5,492 nucleotides of DNA from JBBILG01 sp037445085 (GTDB lineage Bacteria > Pseudomonadota > Gammaproteobacteria > Burkholderiales > Methylophilaceae). The stretch spans positions 1-5,492 of the forward strand of contig JBBILG010000104.1 of the NCBI GenBank assembly GCA_037445085.1. Direction: 5' to 3'. The translations under genes were made by a program, and so were the position numbers. Below are positions 1-4,436 of this stretch, one piece after another. The notes under the pieces are model-generated. The model was not told where the DNA came from. It saw only the letters and a program-made list of their open reading frames with translations, and did no database searches. Position 1 is the stretch's first letter. Every line of letters starts with the position of its first letter.

Positions 1-502
1 CCGCATCCCGGTGCACATGATCGAGACCATCAACAAGATGAACCGCATCAGCCGCCAGATCCTGCAGGAGACCGGCCAGGAACCGGATCCGGCGACCCTG
101 GCGGTGAAGATGGAAATGCCCGAGGAGAAGATCCGCAAGATCCTCAAGATCTCCAAGGAGCCGATCTCCATGGAGACGCCGATCGGCGACGATGATGATT
201 CCCATCTGGGCGATTTCATCGAGGATGCGTCCACTCTCGCGCCGGTCGACGCGGCCGTCTATGCCAGTCTGCGGGACGTCACCAGGAACGTGCTGGAATC
301 GCTCACCCCGCGCGAAGCCAAGGTGCTGCGCATGCGCTTCGGCATCGAGATGAACACCGACCACACCTTGGAGGAAGTCGGCAAGCAGTTCGATGTCACC
401 CGCGAGCGCATCCGCCAGATCGAAGCCAAGGCCCTGCGCAAGCTGCGCCACCCGAGCCGCTCGGATCGCCTGCGCAGCTTCCTGGAACCCGGCAACGAAT
501 AG
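1..502 (+). CDS. rpoD: RNA polymerase sigma factor RpoD (sigma-70), C-terminal part, 5' truncated by window edge
   Basis: This is the primary sigma factor, which joins RNA polymerase core and recognises housekeeping promoters. The reading frame is open from base 2 to TAG at 500-502, giving 166 visible residues; the start and regions 1-2 lie outside the window. The visible part opens with RIPVHMIETINKMNR, the start of region 3. Region 3.2, the finger that reaches the active site, is seen as PIGDDDDSHLGDFIED at about visible residues 60-75. Region 4 follows, with LTPREAKVLRMRFGIEMNTD and then the -35-binding helix-turn-helix LEEVGKQFDVTRERIRQIE at about residues 123-141. The protein ends HPSRSDRLRSFLEPGNE, the usual RpoD C-terminus. 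RpoS and RpoH differ in region 4 and lack this ending, so paralogue confusion is unlikely. A tRNA begins 10 bases after the stop with no terminator between them. Confidence 0.97.
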   Translation, partial: RIPVHMIETINKMNRISRQILQETGQEPDPATLAVKMEMPEEKIRKILKISKEPISMETPIGDDDDSHLGDFIEDASTLAPVDAAVYASLRDVTRNVLESLTPREAKVLRMRFGIEMNTDHTLEEVGKQFDVTRERIRQIEAKALRKLRHPSRSDRLRSFLEPGNE

Positions 503-512
503 ACCGGTTTAC

Positions 513-591
<79 letters not shown>

Positions 592-821
592 GTATTCAGG
601 CGGCTCGCAGCGATGTGGGCCGTTTTCGCTTCCGGCCGAACATAGCCAAATCGTAGCCGCATACGAAGCCTTCCAAGTTGCACTTCGTGATTGAATCCGC
701 CAGCCGTTGAAGACGGCAGGACAAGTATTTTTCAGGCCGGGCAAAACCTGAGAGAATGGCCTCCCCGGGCAGAAGCCCTGCGCGATGGTCGATCTCGTTC
801 AGTAACTTCAAGGAGAGGGTG
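592..821. other. Intergenic region between the tRNA and the cytochrome b561 gene, no clear signal
   Basis: About 230 bases without a convincing gene. I found no well-spaced sigma70 promoter. TATTTT at 726-731 could be a -10 box, but no TTGACA-like box sits 16-18 bases before it. A 5-bp hairpin (GGCCG 618-622, CGGCC 633-637) lacks a following T-run, so it is weak as a terminator for the rpoD-tRNA transcript. An open frame that runs upstream of 822 in phase with the cytochrome gene is probably not translated, because the ribosome binding site lies at 810-815. Confidence 0.5.
810..815 (+). promoter_or_regulatory. Ribosome binding site of the cytochrome b561 gene
   Basis: AAGGAG, six bases before ATG at 822. 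It fixes the start and argues against the longer in-frame reading that begins at 756. Confidence 0.8.
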
Positions 822-1346
822 ATGTTGAATGACAGCCGGCAGCGTTATGGTGCGATCACGCGGTTCTTTCATTGGGTCATGGCAATACTGATATTCCAAC
901 AGTTTTTCAAGTTTGCCGACCGCATCGATGACGGGGAGCATTGGCTTGGCGAGACTTTCGGCCCCTTGCATGGCTCCATCGGCATCGTTTTGCTGACGAT
1001 GGTCACGCTACGGCTGCTCTGGGCAATTTCGCAGCGCGGGCAACGCCCCGTCAACCAGGGCTGGGAAGAGACGGTTGGCAAGGCGACGCACGGCCTCATG
1101 TATTTCTGCCTCCTGGTCATGCCTTTCCTCGGCATGCTCTATGTCCATGGCAAGGGCTACCCCGTCAAATTTTTCGGACTTGAGGTGATCGCCAAGCCGG
1201 CCGGCGAGACGGAATGGGCGATCACCGTGGGCAGCCTTCACTCGCCGCTGGCCATCCTGCTGGCATTGCTGGTGGTGCTGCATGTCGCTGCCGCAGCTTA
1301 TCACCGGCTGATCAGGAAGGATGGGGTGTTGCAGCGCATGCTCTAG
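822..1346 (+). CDS. Cytochrome b561 family protein (four-helix diheme b-type cytochrome, CybB-like)
   Basis: Integral inner-membrane cytochrome of the prokaryotic b561 family (Pfam Cytochrom_B561 / Ni_hydr_CYTB fold). E. coli CybB is known to pass electrons between quinones and other acceptors such as superoxide; the partner here cannot be told. The protein has 174 residues, close to the family's usual 170-190. Four hydrophobic helices lie at about 14-32, 49-69, 89-108 and 142-161. Candidate heme ligands sit in family positions: His17 (FFHW) in helix 1, His50 (LHGSIG) at helix 2, and His140 (LHSPLA) and His154 (LHVAAAAYH) around helix 4, 14 residues apart. The start at 822 is chosen over an in-frame ATG at 756 because AAGGAG at 810-815 is spaced six bases from it and MLNDSRQRYGAITRFFHW matches family N-termini. 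It appears to be a single-gene unit. The likely terminator is at 1461-1489. Confidence 0.9.
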   Translation: MLNDSRQRYGAITRFFHWVMAILIFQQFFKFADRIDDGEHWLGETFGPLHGSIGIVLLTMVTLRLLWAISQRGQRPVNQGWEETVGKATHGLMYFCLLVMPFLGMLYVHGKGYPVKFFGLEVIAKPAGETEWAITVGSLHSPLAILLALLVVLHVAAAAYHRLIRKDGVLQRML

Positions 1347-1348
1347 AG

Positions 1349-1446
1349 TTGACCCAGACGATCCATCAGGCGGCCCGCGGGCCTGCGCGCGCCCTGGCGG
1401 TCGTTTTGCGGCGTCTTCGCGCATCCCAATGGATCATCTGGGTTGA
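1349..1446. repeat. Long imperfect inverted repeat enclosing a GC-rich core; possible structured 3' UTR, small RNA or miniature element
   Basis: The arms are ACCCAGACGATCCAT at 1352-1366 and ATGGATCATCTGGGT at 1429-1443, with a 62-base core. In plus-strand RNA they form 14 Watson-Crick pairs with one C/A mismatch, extendable outward by two G-U pairs and one T-A pair (1349-1351 with 1444-1446). In minus-strand RNA the same 15 positions pair without a break, with one G-U. The core holds the perfect palindrome GGCCCGCGGGCC at 1372-1383 and a hairpin at 1407-1423 (GCG, loop TCTT, CGC, extended by TGC/GCA around a bulged G). The element starts just after the cytochrome stop codon and ends 14 bases before a terminator hairpin. 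I recognise no known RNA family. Confidence 0.6.
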
Positions 1447-1460
1447 ACCGCAGGCCACCC

Positions 1461-1489
1461 AAGCCCGGACTATCCGGGCTTTGTCTTTT
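1461..1489 (+). terminator. Rho-independent terminator downstream of the cytochrome b561 gene
   Basis: AAGCCCGGA at 1461-1469 pairs perfectly with TCCGGGCTT at 1473-1481 around loop CTA, followed by a T-rich run ending TTGTCTTTT at 1489. The T-run lies on the plus-strand side, so it stops rightward transcripts. The loop CTA is the complement of the TAG stop codon of the convergent minus-strand gene. I see no T-run on the minus-strand side. Confidence 0.8.
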
Positions 1490-2030
1490 CCGGCGTTTCG
1501 GCGGCCGCCTCGGCATGCCCGTGTCTGGCACCGGCGAATTCTTCCCAGCCCAGTTCCGCAACCTTATAATCGTCGAGACCGCGAGCGCCGGCCAGCCCGC
1601 CGGCCAGGAACAGGTCGTCTTGCGCCGGCACCCCGTCTTCCGGCACGGCCATTTCGTACTTGTGCAACTGGATGGGGAAACGCCAGTAGACCTTGTCGAC
1701 CCGGCAGCCGGTTTCCTGCCGGATGTGGGCGAGCAGGTTGCTCTCCAGGAAATTGGAATAGCGAAATCGCTTGAGCGGCGGGGATTCCAGCAGCACCACA
1801 AAATTTCCGCCGGCGCTCGGCCGCGTCGAGCTCACCCTCACTTCCGCCCCGGTATTGGCGAAATAACCGGCGACGAACTGGTTGATCCTGGCCATGTCGC
1901 GCTCGAGTCGCCGCCTCTTGCCGATCAGGTACAGCACATAGGCCAGCAGGATCACGACGTCCACCGCGACGACATAGACGGAAAAGGCATCGAGAGTCAG
2001 ACTGAAAGTGAACATGGTTGCATTTTCCAT
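1470..2030 (-). CDS. Hypothetical single-pass inner membrane protein
   Basis: Unrecognised protein of 186 residues. One hydrophobic segment at about 11-37 (SLTLDAFSVYVVAVDVVILL and on) contains Asp14 and Asp24 and is followed by KRRR at 38-41. This predicts an N-out, C-in anchor with about 145 soluble cytoplasmic residues. The soluble part begins with a charged, probably helical stretch (RLERDMARINQFVAGYF), then has a beta-like section with GGNFVVLLESPP and VYWRFPIQLHKYEM. It ends in an acidic stretch and a low-complexity Ala/Glu/Lys tail. The start is ATG at 2030-2028 because GGGAGG at 2045-2040 lies nine bases before it. The in-frame ATG at 2039 directly abuts that Shine-Dalgarno and is unlikely. 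The stop TAG (1472-1470) lies in the loop of the opposing terminator. It looks like a real gene by RBS, frame length and membrane topology, but no function can be assigned. Confidence 0.75.
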   Translation of the reverse strand: MENATMFTFSLTLDAFSVYVVAVDVVILLAYVLYLIGKRRRLERDMARINQFVAGYFANTGAEVRVSSTRPSAGGNFVVLLESPPLKRFRYSNFLESNLLAHIRQETGCRVDKVYWRFPIQLHKYEMAVPEDGVPAQDDLFLAGGLAGARGLDDYKVAELGWEEFAGARHGHAEAAAETPEKTKPG

Positions 2031-2039
2031 GCGAGCCAT

Positions 2040-2045
2040 CCTCCC
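2040..2045 (-). promoter_or_regulatory. Ribosome binding site deciding the start of the hypothetical membrane protein
   Basis: On the minus strand GGGAGG directly abuts one ATG (2039) and lies nine bases before a second in-frame ATG (2030). The spacing favours the second. A hairpin-forming pair (plus-strand GCAATTCCG at 2053-2061 and CGGAAATTGC at 2075-2084, one bulge) sits just upstream of it in the probable leader. Confidence 0.6.
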
Positions 2046-2277
2046 ATACCTTGCAATTCCGCATCGGCGGCAACCGGAAATTGCGGGCCGCGCCCGCGCC
2101 CCCTACTCTACCGCAGCGCATCCGGTTTGTAACCGGCCATTCGCGGCCGCGACCGCGGCCATGCCCGGACATCACCCAAGGCAAGGGGATTCGATCTTCC
2201 GGCACGCGCAGGCCGTCACGACTGTTGTATTTTTGCAACTTCATTCCATGAAATTGTTGCGGAATCGCAGAAGCCTG
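2046..2277. other. Divergent intergenic region with several palindromes
   Basis: This stretch separates the minus-strand hypothetical gene from the ompW promoter and holds no convincing gene. CCGGTT-TGT-AACCGG at 2122-2136 and GGCCGCG-AC-CGCGGCC at 2145-2160 are perfect palindromes only eight bases apart. Nearer ompW lies TTCAT-TCC-ATGAA at 2240-2252, flanked by GCAAC (2235-2239) and GTTGC (2256-2260). Composition shifts from GC-rich (2085-2200) to AT-rich (2220-2330). The minus-strand promoter must lie here, but I could not place it; TACAAC near 2226-2231 on the minus strand is a weak -10 candidate. Confidence 0.5.
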
Positions 2278-2306
2278 TTGCATCCCAAAAAAAAGGATAG
2301 TAGAAT
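2278..2306 (+). promoter_or_regulatory. Probable sigma70 promoter of ompW
   Basis: TTGCAT at 2278-2283 (-35), a 17-base spacer containing eight consecutive A, and TAGAAT at 2301-2306 (-10, five of six consensus bases). Transcription would start near 2313, giving a leader of about 40 bases before ATG at 2354. The -35 matches only at TTG, so activator help is possible. Confidence 0.65.
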
Positions 2307-2353
2307 CCGAATAACGATTTGCAGACCCTGATCAATTTGTTCGGAGATTCGAA

Positions 2354-3109
2354 ATGAAAAAAACAGCACTGGCTCTCATGATGGCGGCGGCGTTTGCGCC
2401 TTCCCTGGCATACGCCGCAGCGGGCGATTGGATCGTGCGCCTGCGCGCCACGCACATCAGCCCGGATGAGGACAGCAACCTCAAGGCGAGGAACGGCTTG
2501 GTTCCCGCCGATGCACTTTCCGACGTCATCGGGCCTCACGGTGACCTTTACCCGGTCAACCTGAACGGGGAACTACGGGTTGACAGCAATACCATCCCCG
2601 AACTCGACATCTCCTACTTCATCACCGACAACATCGCGCTCGAGCTGATTCTCGCCATCGGCTCCAGGCATGATGTCGACCTCAAGAAAACCAAGGTGGA
2701 GGTTGACGGCGAGCATGTGCCGGCGCTCGACGGAGTCCTGGATCAGAATCTGGGGGATGTGAATGCCTTGCCCCCCACCCTGACCGTGCAATGGCACTTC
2801 AATCCGGACGGCATGTTCAATCCCTATGTCGGCGCAGGCATCAACTACACCCGCTTCATGGACAAGAACCTGCGCCATTCCGTGGGCGGGAACATCGAAG
2901 TCAAGCGCGATAGCTGGGGCCCCGCCCTGCAGGCCGGCCTCGACGTCAACCTGAAGGATGGCTGGCTGATCAACGCCGACGTGAAGAAGCTGTGGATCGA
3001 TACCGACGTCTATTTCCATCACGGTGATGGCGTATTCCCCAGGCAGAAGATCGACAGCCTGGACATCGATCCGTGGGTCTTCAGTGTCGGCTTCGGCAAG
3101 AAGTTCTGA
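2354..3109 (+). CDS. ompW: OmpW family outer membrane beta-barrel protein
   Basis: Eight-stranded outer membrane barrel of the OmpW/AlkL family, which in known members forms a narrow hydrophobic channel for small apolar compounds; the substrate here is unknown. A Sec signal peptide (MKKTALALMMAAAFAPSLAYA) has a cleavage site after AYA at residue 21, and mature AAGDWIVRLRATHISPDED follows. Family hallmarks are YFITDNIALELILAI (about 89-102), LPPTLTVQWHF (139-149), NPYVGAGINYT (156-166) and the last strand WVFSVGFGKKF, ending in the Phe used for BAM-mediated insertion. At 251 residues it exceeds E. coli OmpW (about 212). The extra length sits in the first loop (about 42-80) and the second loop (about 117-136). 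CGGAG at 2342-2346, seven bases upstream, supports the start. It has its own promoter and terminator, so it is probably monocistronic. Confidence 0.93.
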   Translation: MKKTALALMMAAAFAPSLAYAAAGDWIVRLRATHISPDEDSNLKARNGLVPADALSDVIGPHGDLYPVNLNGELRVDSNTIPELDISYFITDNIALELILAIGSRHDVDLKKTKVEVDGEHVPALDGVLDQNLGDVNALPPTLTVQWHFNPDGMFNPYVGAGINYTRFMDKNLRHSVGGNIEVKRDSWGPALQAGLDVNLKDGWLINADVKKLWIDTDVYFHHGDGVFPRQKIDSLDIDPWVFSVGFGKKF

Positions 3110-3145
3110 TACCCTTACCTGCAACGTCGTCTCCTTGGCGCTCAG

Positions 3146-3173
3146 CCCCTTTCCACGTGGAAGGGGGTTTTTT
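3146..3173 (+). terminator. Rho-independent terminator of ompW
   Basis: CCCCTTTCC at 3146-3154 pairs with GGAAGGGGG at 3159-3167 (nine pairs, one G-T) around loop ACGT, followed by six T at 3168-3173. It lies 36 bases after the ompW stop. The T-run overlaps the TAA stop codon (3174-3172) of the convergent thiO gene. Confidence 0.92.
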
Positions 3174-4221
3174 ATCGTCCCGCGTCAGGATAGGGGTAGG
3201 CGAGGTCGCCTTCGCCCGGGGTCTCCGCACATACCAGCCGCGCGAGGATTTCCGCGCTGGCCGGGGCCATGGTGACACCATAGCGGAAATGGCCGGTGTT
3301 GAGGTAGAGGTTGTCGAATTCCGGGTGCCGCGCGATGACCGGGACGTTGTCCGGCGAGCCGGGACGCAGGCCGCTCCAGTGCCGCACCGGCGCCAAGTCG
3401 CGCAGCGCCGGCAGCAGCCCGCCCGCTCTGGCGTGGAGGCGGGCGGCGGCTTCCGGGGTGGTGGATTTGTCGAAGCCGACGTCCTCGACGGTGCTGCCGG
3501 CGAGCAGATGGCCGTCGCAACGCTGGATCAGGTAGAAGTCGTCCTGGTAGAGGATATGGCCGAGCAGCGGGGCGGTCAGCTTGTACAACAGCATTTGCCC
3601 GCGCATGGGCTTATGCCGCAGGCGCAGGGCATGCGGCATAAGCAGCCCGCGGCTCCAGGCGCCGGCGGTGAGCACGAAGGCGTCGGCCCCGATGCGTCGT
3701 CCGTCCGTCGTCTCCCAGTGGGTGAGGCGGCCGCCTGTCGCCCGCAGGGGGGCGAGTTCGACCTGTTCCAGGATGCGCAGGCCCTGCGCCTGCAGGTGCA
3801 CGCGCAGGGCCTGCAGCAGACGCGGATTGCGCACCTGCCCCACCTGCGGCAGCCACAGGGCATCGCCCCGGCGCTCACCCGCCACGCCATGCTCGCGGCA
3901 CCAGCGCAGCGCGGCCTCACCGCCGAAATCGGCGAGTGCCAGCATGCCGCATGTCTGGAACTGCGGATCGATGCCGGTGGCATCGCGCAGATCGGCGCAT
4001 AGCGCCGGATACCGGGCGGCACCGGCCAAGGCCAGCCGGTTGACAGGCTCGGGGTATTCCCACGGCAACAGCGGAAAGAGGATGCCGCCGCCCGCCCAGG
4101 AAGCTTCGCCGCCCAGCACGCCGCGCTCGACCAGGGTGACCTGCCGGCCGCGGCGGGAGAGCTCCAGTGCGCTCAGGCAGCCGATGGCGCCGGCGCCGAT
4201 GACCACGATGCGCTCGCTCAT
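3172..4221 (-). CDS. thiO: Glycine oxidase ThiO (FAD-dependent amine oxidase, thiamine biosynthesis)
   Basis: Cytoplasmic FAD enzyme of the D-amino-acid oxidase family. ThiO oxidises glycine to iminoacetate (dehydroglycine), which ThiG uses to build the thiazole of thiamine. The 349-residue length is normal. The N-terminal Rossmann motif is VVIGAGAIGCLSALELSRRG (GxGxxG at residues 9-14) with Glu32 in LVERG to bind the FAD ribose. GEASWAGGGILFPLLPW (38-54) is a ThiO hallmark. Near the C-terminus, GLRPGSPDNVPVIARHP (284-300) and GHFRYGVTMAP (310-320) carry Arg286 and Arg313, which align with the substrate-site arginines of Bacillus ThiO. The ATG at 4221 has no good Shine-Dalgarno but overlaps by ATGA the stop of a small upstream ORF, so translational coupling is possible. 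No other thi genes are in the window, so another DAO-family amine oxidase remains possible. Two perfect inverted repeats lie inside the gene (3609-3643 and 3777-3814). Confidence 0.88.
   Translation of the reverse strand: MSERIVVIGAGAIGCLSALELSRRGRQVTLVERGVLGGEASWAGGGILFPLLPWEYPEPVNRLALAGAARYPALCADLRDATGIDPQFQTCGMLALADFGGEAALRWCREHGVAGERRGDALWLPQVGQVRNPRLLQALRVHLQAQGLRILEQVELAPLRATGGRLTHWETTDGRRIGADAFVLTAGAWSRGLLMPHALRLRHKPMRGQMLLYKLTAPLLGHILYQDDFYLIQRCDGHLLAGSTVEDVGFDKSTTPEAAARLHARAGGLLPALRDLAPVRHWSGLRPGSPDNVPVIARHPEFDNLYLNTGHFRYGVTMAPASAEILARLVCAETPGEGDLAYPYPDAGR
3609..3643. repeat. Perfect 12-bp inverted repeat inside thiO
   Basis: GCTTATGCCGCA at 3609-3620 and TGCGGCATAAGC at 3632-3643 are exact reverse complements with an 11-base loop. 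It covers thiO codons 193-205 (LLMPHALRLRHKP). Confidence 0.8.
3777..3814. repeat. Perfect 13-bp inverted repeat inside thiO
   Basis: GCAGGCCCTGCGC at 3777-3789 and GCGCAGGGCCTGC at 3802-3814 are exact reverse complements with a 12-base loop. It covers thiO codons 136-149. The right arm shares GCGCAGGGC plus TGC with the loop region of the other repeat in this gene. Confidence 0.8.
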
Positions 4222-4337
4222 TTTCCGGCCGGCAGGTCATTCCAGCACAGGATTCCGCCGGCCCCGTGGGTGGGACTGACGATGCCGAGCAGCGCGGCGG
4301 CAAGCGTGACGGGCATGGTGATGTGCGTGACGGGCAT
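4218..4337 (-). CDS. Possible small ORF upstream of and overlapping thiO (39 aa, speculative)
   Basis: On the minus strand an ATG at 4337 opens a frame of 39 codons whose TGA (4220-4218) overlaps the thiO ATG as ATGA, a classic coupling arrangement. The peptide begins MPVTHITMPVTLAAALLGIV, with a short hydrophobic run like a weak signal or membrane segment, and ends ILCWNDLPAGK. A second in-frame ATG at 4316 would give 32 residues. No Shine-Dalgarno precedes either start, which is the main argument against it. The two starts lie in two copies of a 14-base direct repeat. I recognise no family. A non-coding thiO leader with a chance open frame is about as likely. Confidence 0.3.
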   Translation of the reverse strand: MPVTHITMPVTLAAALLGIVSPTHGAGGILCWNDLPAGK

Positions 4338-4338
4338 G
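4304..4338. repeat. 14-bp direct repeat, period 21 bp
   Basis: GCGTGACGGGCATG occurs at 4304-4317 and exactly again at 4325-4338. The 21-base period equals seven codons, so in the small minus-strand ORF each copy encodes MPVT. Confidence 0.8.
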
Positions 4339-4355
4339 AAGTGGAGCGACGTTAA

Positions 4356-4389
4356 CGCAAATTTTATGCCTGATCGGCCGGAATTTGCG
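4356..4389. promoter_or_regulatory. Dyad in the divergent thiO-kdsD region, possible operator
   Basis: CGCAAATT at 4356-4363 and AATTTGCG at 4382-4389 form a perfect 8-bp inverted repeat with an 18-base spacer. It lies in the AT-rich part between the divergent genes. TAAAAT on the minus strand (4366-4361) overlaps the left arm and could be the -10 of the thiO transcript, though no good -35 accompanies it. Confidence 0.4.
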
Positions 4390-4398
4390 CGGTTATCC

Positions 4399-4427
4399 TT
4401 TATTCAGAGAGCGAACCCTTTTATACT
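4399..4427 (+). promoter_or_regulatory. Possible kdsD promoter very close to the start codon
   Basis: TATACT at 4422-4427 is a good -10 (five of six). TTTATT at 4399-4404 is a poor -35 at 17-base spacing. Transcription would start near 4434, only about three bases before ATG at 4437, so the message would be nearly leaderless. Confidence 0.4.
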
Positions 4428-4436
4428 TGGGGCGCC

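Noticed and set aside
618..637. Hairpin as terminator for the rpoD-tRNA transcript
   Set aside because: Only five base pairs with a ten-base loop and no following T-run.
1349..1489. Known housekeeping RNA (SRP RNA, 6S RNA, RNase P RNA)
   Set aside because: It lacks the conserved SRP loop motif, is too short for RNase P RNA, and its multi-hairpin core does not resemble 6S RNA.
1443..2132. 229-codon plus-strand open frame opposite the hypothetical membrane protein
   Set aside because: It has no RBS, reads as low-complexity Pro/Arg/His-rich sequence and runs through a terminator. The minus-strand frame has a good RBS and a clear membrane segment.
1564..2283. 239-codon minus-strand frame overlapping the hypothetical gene and its upstream region
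   Set aside because: Arg/Gly/Ala-rich out-of-frame reading without RBS; the overlapping frame starting at 2030 has the better start and topology.
2322..2340. FNR-type site upstream of ompW
   Set aside because: An ATCAA half-site is present, but no TTGAT lies four bases before it; the nearest TTG half has the wrong spacing.
3073..4002. 309-codon plus-strand open frame opposite thiO
   Set aside because: Crosses the ompW terminator, shows no domain and is antisense to a well-conserved oxidase.
4222..4436. TPP riboswitch upstream of thiO
   Set aside because: I could not find the conserved CTGAGA and related TPP core motifs on the minus strand in this leader.
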